A program made the translations under genes and the position numbers. A model generated the notes under the pieces. That model was not told the DNA's origin. It saw only the letters and a list, made by a program, of their open reading frames with translations, and ran no database searches. Below, in pieces: positions 9,005-19,821 of a stretch of 64,000 nt of DNA; the stretch's first letter is position 1; the number at the start of each line of letters is the position of its first letter. Source of the DNA: Streptomyces lincolnensis (GTDB lineage Bacteria > Actinomycetota > Actinomycetes > Streptomycetales > Streptomycetaceae); NCBI RefSeq assembly GCF_001685355.1, contig NZ_CP016438.1, positions 4,712,001-4,776,000 on the forward strand. The letters run 5' to 3'.

Positions 9005-9160
9005 GAGCGCCGATGGCTTCCTGAAGGTGGCTTCCTGAAGGTTTCCTGAGAGAGCCCCGCAAGCTGCGAGAAGCGTCTTTATATCGGGCGAACCAGCTTC
9101 TGCCGGGGTTCTCAGCCGGCACTCAGGGAGCTCTCATGGACGGCGGACAAGCTGTTTGCC

Positions 9161-10201
9161 ATGACCGAGAGCTTCCGCCGCGACGGCGAGTACGAGAACC
9201 CGTACCAGGGCGCCCAGCAGCACGCCTCCTCCCCCGTGAACCCGGAGTGGCCGCCCCCGCCGGTGCAGCCGCCGGCCCAGCCGACCGCCGTGCTCCCCGG
9301 GCCCGGAGCCCCCGCCCACGCTCCGAAGAAGCGCACCCGGGGCCCGCTCGCCCTCCTGGCCGCCGTGGCGATCGTCGCCGCGGCGATCGGTGGCGGCACC
9401 GCGTACGGCATCCAGGAGCTGACCGGCAACGACACGGTCGCCTCCAGCAGCACCAGCACCAACGTGGTGCCGTCCTCCGCGAAGGGCACGGTCTCCGGGG
9501 TCGCCAAGGCGGTCAGCCCGAGCATCGTCGAGATCAACGCCACCTCGAACGCGGGTGAGTCCACCGGCTCCGGCGTGATCATCACCGGCGACGGCGAGAT
9601 CATCACCAACAACCACGTCGTCTCCGGCGCCTCCACCATCAAGGTGAGCACCAGCGACGGCAAGACCTACACCGCGAAGGTCGTCGGCACCGACGCCAAG
9701 AAGGACCTCGCCCTGATCAAGCTGGAGAACGCCTCCGGTCTGACCCCGGCCACCCTCGGCAACTCCGACGGGGTGCAGGTCGGCGACGAGGTCGTGGCGA
9801 TCGGCTCCCCCGAGGGTCTGACCGGCACGGTGACCAGCGGCATCGTCTCCGCCCTGAACCGTGACGTGACCGTCTCCACGGACGAGGACCAGGGACAGCA
9901 GCAGCAACAGCAGGGGGGCGGCGGCTGGCCGTTCGAGTTCGGCGGTCAGCAGTTCAACGGCGACACCGGCTCGTCCACGACGACGTACAAGGCGCTCCAG
10001 ACGGACGCCTCGCTCAACCCCGGCAACTCCGGCGGCGCCCTGATCGACATGAACGGGAACATCATCGGCATCAACTCGGCGATGTACTCCTCCGCTGCCA
10101 GCTCCGCCGACGCGGGCAACCAGGGCCTCGGCTTCGCCATCCCGATCAACACCGTCAAGTCCGACCTGGCCACCCTGCGGGCCGGCGGTTCCGACAGCTG
10201 A
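9161..10201 (+). CDS. Membrane-anchored HtrA/DegP-type serine protease lacking a PDZ domain
   Basis: 346 residues. A Pro/Gln-rich cytoplasmic leader of about 60 residues and one transmembrane helix (about 62-80) precede a trypsin-like domain. The triad is His in ITNNHVV, Asp in KKDLALI and Ser in NPGNSGG. A Gln-rich loop (QGQQQQQQGGGG) interrupts the domain, and the protein ends soon after LGFAIPI, so the usual C-terminal PDZ is absent. It is probably an envelope stress protease; a two-component system lies just downstream. Confidence 0.9.
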   Translation: MTESFRRDGEYENPYQGAQQHASSPVNPEWPPPPVQPPAQPTAVLPGPGAPAHAPKKRTRGPLALLAAVAIVAAAIGGGTAYGIQELTGNDTVASSSTSTNVVPSSAKGTVSGVAKAVSPSIVEINATSNAGESTGSGVIITGDGEIITNNHVVSGASTIKVSTSDGKTYTAKVVGTDAKKDLALIKLENASGLTPATLGNSDGVQVGDEVVAIGSPEGLTGTVTSGIVSALNRDVTVSTDEDQGQQQQQQGGGGWPFEFGGQQFNGDTGSSTTTYKALQTDASLNPGNSGGALIDMNGNIIGINSAMYSSAASSADAGNQGLGFAIPINTVKSDLATLRAGGSDS

Positions 10202-10228
10202 CACCGGCACCCTCGTGAGGAGCACGTC

Positions 10229-10414
10229 ATGATCCAGCAGGTTTCGCACACGGTGGCCGGCGCCGGTCCGGCCGGGCTCGCCCTCGCCCTCGCGGTGGCG
10301 CACGAGCTGCACGCTCCGGCGCCGCGGGCACCCGAGGTCGCCCTCGCCACCGGGGCGGGCCGCCGCGCGACGGCCGCGGCCGCACGGCGGCGCCGCCGTG
10401 CCCTGCGCGGCTGA
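10229..10414 (+). CDS. Small Ala/Arg-rich hypothetical protein
   Basis: 61 residues, starting 28 bases after the protease stop with GAGGAG eight bases before the ATG. An Ala/Leu-rich N-terminal half ([18 protein letters not shown]) is followed by a strongly basic tail ([12 protein letters not shown]). The composition could also come by chance in such GC-rich DNA; the good ribosome site and spacing are the only support. Confidence 0.45.
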   Translation: MIQQVSHTVAGAGPAGLALALAVAHELHAPAPRAPEVALATGAGRRATAAAARRRRRALRG

Positions 10415-10557
10415 TCGCGACCGGTCCGAGGTCCCCCTCAGCTCCTCCCAGCTCCTCCTACAGTGCCGGCCGGGAATCATGCGAGGCTGAGAGCGTTCAA
10501 CGCCCTTTCCGCCCCTTCCGTTCCCTGTTGGCCCCCGCATCCCGAGGAACCAAGCCC

Positions 10558-11295
10558 ATGAGCTCCGCCGATGGCGACCGTGACACCCAGCGCATCCTGA
10601 TCGTCGACGACGAGCCGGCGGTGCGCGAAGCCCTCCAGCGCAGCCTCGCCTTCGAGGGCTACGACACGGAGGTCGCGGTCGACGGCGCGGACGCCCTGGA
10701 GAAGGCGGCCGCCTACCGGCCCGACCTGGTGGTCCTGGACATCCAGATGCCCCGCATGGACGGCCTGACCGCCGCCCGCCGGATCCGCGGCGCCGGCGAC
10801 ACCACGCCGATCCTGATGCTGACGGCCCGCGACACCGTCGGCGACCGGGTCACCGGGCTCGACGCGGGCGCCGACGACTACCTCGTCAAGCCGTTCGAGC
10901 TGGACGAACTCTTCGCCCGGGTCCGCGCGTTGCTGCGTCGCAGCTCCTACGCGGCGGCCTCCGGATCGAACGCCGTCGAGGACGACGAGGCCCTCACCTT
11001 CGCCGACCTGCGCATGGACCTCGCGACGCGCGAGGTCACGCGGGGCGGGCGGGCGGTGGAACTGACCCGTACGGAGTTCACGCTCCTGGAGATGTTCATG
11101 GCCCATCCGCGCCAGGTCCTCACGCGCGAGCAGATCCTGAAGGCGGTCTGGGGCTTCGACTTCGAGCCCTCGTCCAACTCCCTGGACGTCTACGTCATGT
11201 ACCTGCGCCGCAAGACCGAGGCGGGCGGCGAGCCGCGGCTCGTGCACACGGTGCGCGGGGTGGGGTATGTGCTGCGCCAAGGTGGCGCGGAGTGA
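10558..11295 (+). CDS. OmpR-family response regulator
   Basis: 245 residues. The receiver domain shows the acidic pocket DDE (about 17-19), phospho-acceptor Asp61 in [12 protein letters not shown], and Lys in YLVKPFE. The C-terminal winged helix has [44 protein letters not shown]. It is most like the MprA/CseB branch. The stop overlaps the kinase start (GTGA), so the two proteins are made together. Position after an HtrA-type protease suggests envelope-stress control, by analogy with the mycobacterial MprAB-PepD arrangement. Confidence 0.93.
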   Translation: MSSADGDRDTQRILIVDDEPAVREALQRSLAFEGYDTEVAVDGADALEKAAAYRPDLVVLDIQMPRMDGLTAARRIRGAGDTTPILMLTARDTVGDRVTGLDAGADDYLVKPFELDELFARVRALLRRSSYAAASGSNAVEDDEALTFADLRMDLATREVTRGGRAVELTRTEFTLLEMFMAHPRQVLTREQILKAVWGFDFEPSSNSLDVYVMYLRRKTEAGGEPRLVHTVRGVGYVLRQGGAE

Positions 11296-12746
11296 GGCGT
11301 GTGATGCGCCGGTACCGGTCCCTGCCGATCCGCTCCCGGCTGGCCCTCCTCGTCGCGGCGGCTGTGGCGTTCGCGGTGGCGGCGGTGTCGGTGACGTGCT
11401 GGTTCATCGTGCAGGGGAAGCTGTACGAGCAGGTCGACGCCGGTCTGAAGGACATGATGCGGCGGCCGGGCACGGCCCAGGCGCTCCTCGGGCGGTGCAC
11501 GCAGACCCCGCTGGACAACAGCCAGACCCCCCGCCGGAACGACTACGTCCAGGCGATCAAGGAGAGCGGCGCCCCCTGCGTCGACCCGACCTCGGCGGGC
11601 ACGGTCAAGGTCACCGAGGCCGACCGGGAGGTCATCAGGGGCGCGAACGCGAAGGTGGGCTTCGTCCGCAACGGCACCGACGAGAACGGCAACGCCGTCC
11701 GTGTGCTGACGCTGTACCTGGGCGTCGACACGAACGACGGGCGGGGAGTCGCCGTACTCTTCGCGACCCCCCTCAAGGGCACCCAGTCCACGCTCAACGA
11801 ACTCGCACTCATCCTCCTGCTCGTCTCCGGCGTCGGGGTCGTCGGTGCCGGTGCCGCCGGTCTCACCGTCGCCCGGGCCGGTCTGCGTCCTGTCGACAAG
11901 CTCACCGAGGCCGTCGAGCACGTGGCCCGTACCGAGGATCTGACCATTCGGATCCCGGTGGAGGAGGACAGCGACGACGAGGTCGCCCGCCTCTCCCGCT
12001 CCTTCAACTCCATGACCTCCTCCCTGGCCAGCTCCCGGGAGATGCAACAACAGCTCATCGCGGACGCCGGGCACGAGCTCCGCACGCCCCTCACCTCCCT
12101 TCGTACGAACATCGAGCTCCTCACCCGCAGCGAGGAGACGGGCCGCCCGATCCCGGAGGCGGACCGCAAGGCGCTGCTCGCCTCGGTGAAGGCGCAGATG
12201 ACCGAACTGGCGGCGCTGATCGGGGACTTGCAGGAGCTGTCCCGCTCGGAGGGACAGCGGGGTGAGCGTGTCCAGGTGATCGCGCTGGAGGACACCGTCG
12301 AGTCGGCGCTGCGCCGCGCACGGCTCCGCGGCCCCGAGCTGACCATCACCGCCGACCTCCAGCCCTGGTACGTCCGGGCGGAACCGGCCGCTCTCGAACG
12401 CGCGGTGGTCAACATCCTGGACAACGCGGTGAAGTTCAGCCCGGACGGCGGCAGCGTCGAGGTCCGGCTCGGCGAGGGTGTCCTCACGGTCCGCGACCAC
12501 GGCCCGGGCATCCCCGAGGACGAACTCCCCCACGTCTTCGACCGCTTCTGGCGCTCCCCGAGCGCCCGCGCCCTCCCCGGCTCCGGCCTCGGCCTGTCCA
12601 TCGTGGCCCGCACGGTCCAGCAGGCCGGCGGCGAGGTGACCCTGACCCGCGCCCAGGACGGCGGCACGGTGGCGACGGTACGGCTCCCGGGGGCCCCGAC
12701 ACCTCCACCGGAAGCGCCGGACACGGCTGCGGGGGGAGTTGCGTAG
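11292..12746 (+). CDS. Sensor histidine kinase (MprB-like)
   Basis: 484 residues: transmembrane helix 1 (about 15-38), an extracytoplasmic sensor of about 130 residues with two cysteines (GRCTQ, GAPCVD), helix 2 (about 172-195), HAMP, the DHp box [17 protein letters not shown] with the phospho-His, and an ATPase domain with [10 protein letters not shown] (N), VRDHGPGIP (G1), FDRFWR (F) and GSGLGLSIV (G2). The start is GTG 11292, overlapping the regulator stop. The two cysteines may form a sensor disulfide (inference). Confidence 0.93.
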   Translation: MRRVMRRYRSLPIRSRLALLVAAAVAFAVAAVSVTCWFIVQGKLYEQVDAGLKDMMRRPGTAQALLGRCTQTPLDNSQTPRRNDYVQAIKESGAPCVDPTSAGTVKVTEADREVIRGANAKVGFVRNGTDENGNAVRVLTLYLGVDTNDGRGVAVLFATPLKGTQSTLNELALILLLVSGVGVVGAGAAGLTVARAGLRPVDKLTEAVEHVARTEDLTIRIPVEEDSDDEVARLSRSFNSMTSSLASSREMQQQLIADAGHELRTPLTSLRTNIELLTRSEETGRPIPEADRKALLASVKAQMTELAALIGDLQELSRSEGQRGERVQVIALEDTVESALRRARLRGPELTITADLQPWYVRAEPAALERAVVNILDNAVKFSPDGGSVEVRLGEGVLTVRDHGPGIPEDELPHVFDRFWRSPSARALPGSGLGLSIVARTVQQAGGEVTLTRAQDGGTVATVRLPGAPTPPPEAPDTAAGGVA

Positions 12747-12761
12747 GGTGCGCGGACGGGG

Positions 12762-13160
12762 TCAGTGGAAGCCGAGCATGCCGGGGGAGTCGATGTCGAC
12801 GGTGAGCATGCCCGGCGGATAGTCGTCCTCCCGCCCGGTCAGGATGATCGACATGCCACCGGTCTCCTGGTGCGGCGTCGCGACGTAGAGCGTGTGGCAG
12901 ACGTCGGTACCACCCCAGCCGTCCCTGTGCATCGCGCCGACCGTGGCCGCGGCGGTCTGGGTGAGAGGGTCGACCATGACACCGGGCAGCGCGAGTACGT
13001 CGCTCGCGAGGCCCTTCTCCTGCGATTCCGCGTACATGAGGCACAGCGCCGGAACGTGCAGCCAGTCGCCCGGCGTGTGCGCCACATTGTCGGCGAGGTG
13101 GTGGAGCGCGCGATGTCCTTGAGCGAGCGCGACCACCGCGCTGGTGTCGAGAATGATCAC
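12762..13160 (-). CDS. PIN-like toxin candidate
   Basis: 132 residues with the PIN start MIILDTSAVVAL (first catalytic Asp) and later acidic residues (YAESQEKG, GTDVCH). The C-terminal half departs from typical VapC, so the catalytic set is only partly visible. Its ATG overlaps the stop of an upstream small DNA-binding-type gene by four bases, the standard toxin-antitoxin arrangement with the antitoxin first. It converges on the kinase gene. Confidence 0.7.
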   Translation of the reverse strand: MIILDTSAVVALAQGHRALHHLADNVAHTPGDWLHVPALCLMYAESQEKGLASDVLALPGVMVDPLTQTAAATVGAMHRDGWGGTDVCHTLYVATPHQETGGMSIILTGREDDYPPGMLTVDIDSPGMLGFH

Positions 13161-13444
13161 GCGGCCTGTCCTCGGAGAGCGTGCATCTTCTCGGCGGCCA
13201 TCGCGTACACGTTGCCCAGGACGTCGGGCCCCTGATCGAACTCCTCGTCCGAGAGCGTGCAGCCCATGCGCTCGCGCAGGACCTTCCGAGTCGTGGCCAC
13301 GCGCTCAGCGATCTGCTCGGCCGTGAGCTGCTGGCCAGCCAGCTCCTCGACAAGCTGCCCCAAGGTCATCCCCCGCTCTTTCGCCACCTGGGCGAGGTGG
13401 TCGCGTGCCTGCTTGGAGACCTGGATGGTGGTGGTGTCTGCCAT
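13157..13444 (-). CDS. Antitoxin-like protein (ribbon-helix-helix type N-terminus)
   Basis: 95 residues from ATG 13444. The start (TTIQVSKQARDHLAQVAKERG) resembles a ribbon-helix-helix beta strand and helix, followed by a long helical stretch (LGQLVEELAGQQLTAEQIAE) suited to binding the toxin. The coupled downstream gene is PIN-like, so this is read as the cognate antitoxin and autoregulator. Pairing is inferred from overlap and size. Confidence 0.72.
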   Translation of the reverse strand: MADTTTIQVSKQARDHLAQVAKERGMTLGQLVEELAGQQLTAEQIAERVATTRKVLRERMGCTLSDEEFDQGPDVLGNVYAMAAEKMHALRGQAA

Positions 13445-13587
13445 AGCCCCACCATAGCCACACCCCAGCACCTCCTGCCCCGTTCCTCCCGCGCCTTCAC
13501 CCGATCGTGCTCAGCCGGGGCCGGCAACCTCCCCGCCCCCGGTGGCGACTCCACAGCGGTCCATCCCCCGCACGGAACGGAACCCGC

Positions 13588-15645
13588 ATGAGTGAGATCC
13601 GCAGCAAGGCACGCCACCGCAGAAGCAGGACGGCCCTGGCGGCCGGTGTCCCCCTGGCGCTGACGGCCGCCGGGGTCATGTCGTACGGCACGGTGTTCGG
13701 CGTCGGGGCGCAGGCGGAGGCCGCCGCGGCCGCCGCTCCCGCGTGGGCGGCCGATACCGCCGACGGCTTCGCCTCCGTCAACTCGCTCGGGCAGAACGGT
13801 ACTTATGGCGGCCGGGACGGCAAGACGGTCACCGTGAAGACGCTCGCCGACCTGGAGAAGTACGCGACGGCCGCCGAGCCGTACGTCATCGTCGTCGCCG
13901 CGACCATCACCATGAACCCCGTCGGGAAGGAGATCAAGGTCCGGTCGGACAAGACCATCGTCGGTGCCGGGACCTCCGGGCACATCGTCGGCGGCGGCTT
14001 CTTCCTCGGGTCGGGCGTCCACAACGTCATCATCCGGAACCTGACCGTCCGGGACGCCTACCAGGGCGTGTGGAACGACAAGGAGCACGACTTCGACGCG
14101 ATCCAGATGGACGGGGCCCACCACGTCTGGATCGACCACAACGACCTGCGGAACATGGCCGACGGTCTCATCGACGTCCGCAAGGACACCACCAACGTCA
14201 CCGTCTCCTGGAACAAGCTCGGCAACGACAACAAGGCCTTCGGCATCGGCTGGACGGACAACGTCGTCACCGACATCACCGTCCACCACAACTGGATCCG
14301 CGAGACCGAGCAGCGCAACCCCTCCACGGACAACGCCGCCCACGCGCACCTGTACAACAACTTCCTGGAGGACGTGGCCGGCACGACCATCAAGTCGTCC
14401 TACGGCAACTACGCGCGCGGGAAGACGAAGATGCTCCTGGAGAACTCCTACTTCCAGGGCATGAACAACCCCGTCATCAAGGACAGCACCGCGAGCCTGG
14501 TCCAGAAGGGCAACACCTTCGTCTCCACGACCGGCCGCAACGAGAGCGGCGGCACGGCCTTCGACCCGAAGTCGTACTACGGCTACACCGCCGACAGGAC
14601 GGCCGACGTGCCCGGCCTCCTCAAGTCCGGTGCCGGGCCCCGCGGTTCCATCGGTACGGCATCCACCGCCAGCACCAAGGCCGCCGCCGCGACCACCCTC
14701 ACCGTCGCCAAGGACGGCACCGGCCAGTACACGACCGTGCAGGCCGCCGTGAACGCCGTACCGGCGAACAACCCCTCCCGCGTCGTGATCGCCGTGAAGC
14801 CGGGGACGTACCGCGAGCTCGTCAAGGTCCCCTCCAACAAGCCGCACGTCACCATCCAGGGCACGGGCGGCAGCCGTAAGGACACGACGATCGTCTACAA
14901 CAACGCGTCGGGGACCCCGAAGCCCGGCGGCGGCACGTACGGCACCGGCGGCAGCGCCACCGTCGCCGTCGAGGCCGACGACTTCCAGGCCCGCAACCTG
15001 ACCGTCTCCAACGACTTCGACGAGGCCGCCAACCAGTCCCTGTCCGGGCACCAGGCCGTCGCCCTGCGCACCGCCTCCGACAAGGTGTTCCTGGACTCGA
15101 TCATCGTCGAGGGCGACCAGGACACCCTGTTGCTGGACACGGCCGCCAAGGACAGGCTCGGCCGGGTCTACATGAAGAACTCCTACATCGTGGGCAACGT
15201 CGACTTCATCTTCGGCCGGGCGACCGCGGTGATCGACGGGTCGGTCATCACCCTCAAGAAGCGCTGGAACGGCACCTCGGCCGGCTACATCACCGCCCCC
15301 TCCACGGCCGCCAACCGCAGGGGCATCCTGATCGCCAACTCCACGGTGAACGGCGGTGTCTCCGACCGCACCTTCTACCTCGGCCGCCCCTGGCACGCCG
15401 GCGGTGACGCGAGCCTCGACCCGCAGACCACGATTCGCAACACCACCCTCAGCGCCGCGATCCGGACCACCCCCTGGACCGACATGAGCGGCTTCTCCTG
15501 GAAGGACGACCGCTTCGCCGAGTACAAGAACACCGGCGCGGGCGCGGGTGCCGCGGGCTCCGAGCGCCCGCACCTGACCGACGCGCAGGCCGCCGGGCAG
15601 GAGGTCTCCGACTGGCTGGCCGGCTGGACACCGGCCGCCTCCTGA
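13588..15645 (+). CDS. Secreted bifunctional pectate lyase (PL1) - pectin methylesterase (CE8)
   Basis: 685 residues. A signal peptide (RRSRTALAAGVPLALTAAG; processing near residue 45) precedes a PL1 right-handed beta-helix (about 55-350), with VWIDHNDL, DGLIDVRKDTTNVTVSWNKL and the catalytic-Arg region HHNWIRETEQRNPSTDN. An Ala/Thr linker leads to a CE8 esterase (about 370-670) with PGTYREL, the catalytic motifs EGDQDTLL and DFIFGRA, and YLGRPW. The esterase would remove methyl groups that block the lyase, so one polypeptide does both steps of pectin breakdown outside the cell. ATG 13588 directly precedes the signal peptide. Confidence 0.92.
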   Translation: MSEIRSKARHRRSRTALAAGVPLALTAAGVMSYGTVFGVGAQAEAAAAAAPAWAADTADGFASVNSLGQNGTYGGRDGKTVTVKTLADLEKYATAAEPYVIVVAATITMNPVGKEIKVRSDKTIVGAGTSGHIVGGGFFLGSGVHNVIIRNLTVRDAYQGVWNDKEHDFDAIQMDGAHHVWIDHNDLRNMADGLIDVRKDTTNVTVSWNKLGNDNKAFGIGWTDNVVTDITVHHNWIRETEQRNPSTDNAAHAHLYNNFLEDVAGTTIKSSYGNYARGKTKMLLENSYFQGMNNPVIKDSTASLVQKGNTFVSTTGRNESGGTAFDPKSYYGYTADRTADVPGLLKSGAGPRGSIGTASTASTKAAAATTLTVAKDGTGQYTTVQAAVNAVPANNPSRVVIAVKPGTYRELVKVPSNKPHVTIQGTGGSRKDTTIVYNNASGTPKPGGGTYGTGGSATVAVEADDFQARNLTVSNDFDEAANQSLSGHQAVALRTASDKVFLDSIIVEGDQDTLLLDTAAKDRLGRVYMKNSYIVGNVDFIFGRATAVIDGSVITLKKRWNGTSAGYITAPSTAANRRGILIANSTVNGGVSDRTFYLGRPWHAGGDASLDPQTTIRNTTLSAAIRTTPWTDMSGFSWKDDRFAEYKNTGAGAGAAGSERPHLTDAQAAGQEVSDWLAGWTPAAS

Positions 15646-15651
15646 CGACCG

Positions 15652-15933
15652 TCAGTCGCTGATCGCGTCCTGTTCCTCGGTCCGCCACTCCCCCGGAAGC
15701 CGTCGGCGGGAGTGGCGGACATCGCCCACCAGCGTGAGGGCGGCGCTCAGCAGGATCACCCCGCCCAGCACCACCCAGAGCGGGGACGCGCCGTCCCGGT
15801 ACTGGAGAACGGCGCCGACGAGAAGCACCGTGGCGGCGAGGACGCCGACGGCCGAGATCACTGTGCTGATGCGAACGGTCACTTGAGTCACCGGGACATC
15901 ATCAACGACGTCCGGCCTCTCTGCGTAGGCCAC
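15652..15933 (-). CDS. Small two-helix membrane protein
   Basis: Up to 93 residues. Two transmembrane helices (VISAVGVLAATVLLVGAVL and LWVVLGGVILLSAALTLVG) are followed by a basic/acidic tail ending EEQDAISD. The start is uncertain: GTG 15933 or the in-frame GTG 15891 just before the first helix; neither has a clear ribosome site. It faces the pectinase gene tail to tail and is divergent from the AAA ATPase gene. Function unknown. Confidence 0.65.
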   Translation of the reverse strand: MAYAERPDVVDDVPVTQVTVRISTVISAVGVLAATVLLVGAVLQYRDGASPLWVVLGGVILLSAALTLVGDVRHSRRRLPGEWRTEEQDAISD

Positions 15934-15938
15934 GGATC

Positions 15939-17191
<1,253 letters not shown>

Positions 17192-17195
<4 letters not shown>

Positions 17196-18316
17196 GTACC
17201 GTCATGCACCCCGCCGTGGAGCGGGCCCGCGCCCTCTACGAGCTGGGGCGCTACGACGAGGCCAAGGCGCTGCTCGGACAGCGGCTCGCCGAGGACCCGG
17301 ACGACATCCGCGCCTGGATCGACCTGGCCCGCTGCCATCTGAGCGGGGAGGGCGAGGCGGACCGGGCGCTGGAGGCGACCGAACGCGCCCTCGCCCTCGA
17401 CGCCGAGCACGTCGACGCGCTCATCATGCACGCGCGTGCCCTCCAGGCCGTCGGCGGCCGCTTCCTGGAGACCGAGGACGTCCTGCGCGAGGCCATCCGC
17501 CTCGACCCCGAGTTCTGGTACGGCTACGCGCTGCTCGCGAACTGGCTGTTCCGCATCCGGGCGCTGCGCTACGGCAAGGAGCACGGCGGCGCGGTGACCC
17601 GCGAGGCCATGGACGCCTTCCTGCGCGAGTCCGGCGAGCTCGCCCAGGAGGCGATCCGGCTGGCACCGGAGGAGGTGTTCCCCTACGAGGTGGCGTGGGG
17701 CATCGCCGACCTGGCGGGCAACCGGACCGTCGCCGACCGGCTGGACGAGGCCATCCTCCGCCTCGACCCGCAGCACAAGGCCGCCCTGGAACGCCGTACC
17801 GGGAAGGCGGCCGCCGCCCCCGGCGTCAAGGCCACCGAGGCGGCCACCCTGTACGCCGACGCGCTCGCCTCCGCCCCCGACTCCGCACCCATGCGACAGG
17901 GCCTCGACCAGGCCTCCTACCGCCTTCTGCGCGGCATCCGCTGGCTCGCCCTCCTCTGCGTCGCCCTCGCCGGCACCGGCCTCGACCTCTTCGCCGTCGC
18001 CGGCGAGGCCCAGCGCGACCTCCCCCTCCCCCTCGGCCAGCGCCTGTGGAACCTCGTCCCGATGGCCGCGATCTGGACCCTGGGCGCCGCACTGCGCTAC
18101 CGCCGCCTCCGCCAGGGCATCAAGGTCAACCTCACCTCCCTCCTCCACCGCCACCCCTGGTCCCGCATCGTCCTCACCCAGTCCGCCTGGGCCATGCTCT
18201 GCGCCCTCGTCCTCACCCAGCTCCCCTGGACGGACCGCACGCTTCCTCAGGTGATCTTCTGGGCGGGGTTGGTGCCTACGGCGGCGACGATCTGGTTCGA
18301 CCGGAAGAAGGGCTGA
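17192..18316 (+). CDS. TPR-repeat membrane protein partner of the AAA ATPase
   Basis: 374 residues from GTG 17192, overlapping the ATPase stop. Tetratricopeptide units fill about residues 5-190 (ARALYELGRYDEAKALLG, ALEATERALALDAEHVDAL, DVLREAIRLDPEFWYGYALLANW). Three hydrophobic helices follow (about 250-270, 288-303, 325-370) with short loops, so the TPRs are cytoplasmic. This suggests a membrane receptor or adaptor that hands substrates to the ATPase. No named family is recognised. Confidence 0.82.
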
Positions 18317-18319
18317 CCT

Positions 18320-18703
18320 CTAGTCCCTGTCGTCCAGGGCCTCCCGCACGGCGTCCAGGATCTCTTCGGGGGCGCCACCGAGGGCGCGTGCCTGGACGGC
18401 GAAGTCCCGTGCCAGAGCGGCGAGTCGGGCGGGGTCGGCCCGCGTCGGGCCGACCGGGAGCGCCGCGACCCGGGTGCCCGCGCCACGCCGGGTGCGGATC
18501 AGCTCCGCGGCCTCCAGCTCGCGGTAGGCGCGGGCCACGGTGCCCGGTGACAGGCCCAGGTCGGCGGCGAGCTGACGGACGGTCGGCAGGCGTTCGCCCG
18601 TCGCCAGCCGACCGGTGCCGATCAGCGTGGCGAGCTGGGCCCGGATCTGCTCGTACGGCGGGACCGGGCTCGTGGTGTCGACGCGCAGGGTCGGGCCGGT
18701 CAT
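18320..18703 (-). CDS. GntR-family regulator (YtrA subfamily)
   Basis: 127 residues. The winged helix has VPPYEQIRAQLATLIGTG, LPTVRQLAADLGLSPGTVARAYRELEA and TRRGAGTRV. A short C-terminal helical tail instead of a large effector domain is the YtrA mark. The ATG overlaps the stop of the upstream membrane gene by four bases (ATGA). Two 24-base operators upstream of that gene are its probable binding sites (autoregulation). Confidence 0.88.
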   Translation of the reverse strand: MTGPTLRVDTTSPVPPYEQIRAQLATLIGTGRLATGERLPTVRQLAADLGLSPGTVARAYRELEAAELIRTRRGAGTRVAALPVGPTRADPARLAALARDFAVQARALGGAPEEILDAVREALDDRD

Positions 18704-19456
18704 CGTCGGGCCGTCCGCGGTGCCAGCACCGTGAAGAGGGACCAGGCCACGGTGAACAGGGCGAGCAGGACCAGCGGGGCGAGCAGCACCACGGCGGCCG
18801 TGCCGATCGCGCCGTCGCAGGTCGTGCTCGTCAGCGCGCCGCTGGTCGTCGTGGCCGCGCCGAGCAGCTGGGTCGAGACCAGCAGCCCCCAGGCCGCCGT
18901 GATCGCCGACGAGCGGTCCCGGCGCTCCTGTTCCTCGCCCGGCCGGTGCGCGATCCGGCGCAGGGCCCAGGCGCACACGGCGGTTCCGACGGCGAGGGAG
19001 ACGCCGATCGGGACGGCGTAGAAGCTGCCCGGCCAGGGGCTGTGGACCTCGGTCACACCCCCGCACGTGACGGCGAGGGCCCGGCCCGCCCTGCCCAGGT
19101 CGTCGGGGGAGGCCACCGCGGTCGTGACCGTCAGCAGAAGAACGAAGGACGCGGCCTGGATCAGCAGGAGCCGCGTCATACGGGGCGGCACCTGGTCGCG
19201 CACCCGGCGCGGGGTGAGCCCCGCGGTGCGGACCACCGCCCGGGGACGCGGGGCGAGGGCGTCGCCCAGCAGCACACCCCCCCACGGCACACAGACCGAA
19301 CGCGGCGAGCGCGTACAGGACCCCCGCGCCGAGGTCGTCGGAGTCCATACGGGCCAGCAGTTGGGCGACGACGACGCCCGCGACCAGGCCCGCCCACCGG
19401 GCACAGCGGTCGGCATGGGCGCGGAGCCGGGATTCGGCCGGGACGGTGTCGAGCAT
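18700..19456 (-). pseudogene. Polytopic membrane protein, frameshifted in a 7-G run
   Basis: The N-terminal part (from ATG 19456, helix AGLVAGVVVAQLLA and helix GVLYALAAFGLCAVGG) and the C-terminal part (VLLGDALAPRPR, PPRMTRLLLIQAASFVLLL, then three more helices) lie in different frames. The switch falls at seven Gs (19277-19283 on the plus strand). With six Gs the two halves read through as one protein of about 250 residues. It is therefore a pseudogene, a phase-variable gene or a sequencing error. It overlaps the GntR start. Confidence 0.8.
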
Positions 19457-19486
19457 GCGGGGACCCCCGTGAGCGTGGCTGCCATT

Positions 19487-19550
19487 CTTGTATCAAGCGG
19501 TGAGTACAAGATGCCGCGACCGGGAACTTGTGTCAACTGCTTGATACAAG
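19487..19550. promoter_or_regulatory. Twin GntR operators overlapping a promoter
   Basis: Two 24-base palindromes of the form CTTGT-N14-ACAAG start at 19487 and 19527, exactly 40 bases apart. On the minus strand TTGACA (19531-19536), a 17-base spacer and CATCTT (19508-19513) make a promoter. One operator covers the -35 box and the other the -10 box. The likely ligand protein is the GntR regulator of this operon. Confidence 0.7.
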
Positions 19551-19563
19551 AGGGCGGGGTTGG

Positions 19564-19800
19564 TCAGCCCTTGAGCTCCGCCAGAAAGGACGCCCACGAG
19601 GACGCGCCGAAGAGCAGCACCTGACCGTCGGGGACCTTGCTGTCGCGGACGGGAACTGTCGCAGGACCTCGTCCGGATCTTCGATCAACCGGCTGCAGCC
19701 GTTGCCTTCCTTGTAGGCAACGGCACTTCCGTCCTTCTGCCGGAGCAGCGTCAGCGTCCCGTTCATACGGCGCTGCATGATCTGTTCACGCTCACAGGGG
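19564..19800 (-). pseudogene. Remnant of DUF5753 regulator joined to DUF397 fragment
   Basis: One frame holds LTLLRQKDGSAVAYKEG and SRLIEDPDEV, the end of a DUF5753 (Scr1-type XRE regulator) domain. A second frame, ending at the stop at 19564-19566, reads VPVRDSKVPDGQVLL then FGASSWASFLAELKG, a DUF397 tail. No helix-turn-helix, no common frame and no proper start remain. It looks like a deletion-fused regulator/DUF397 pair. Confidence 0.5.
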
Positions 19801-19821
19801 CAGATGTGGGCGGGACGGTAG

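Noticed and set aside
13366..15573. 735-codon open frame antisense to the pectinase gene
   Set aside because: Gly/Val/Asp-rich shadow of the sense gene; no start signal or motif.
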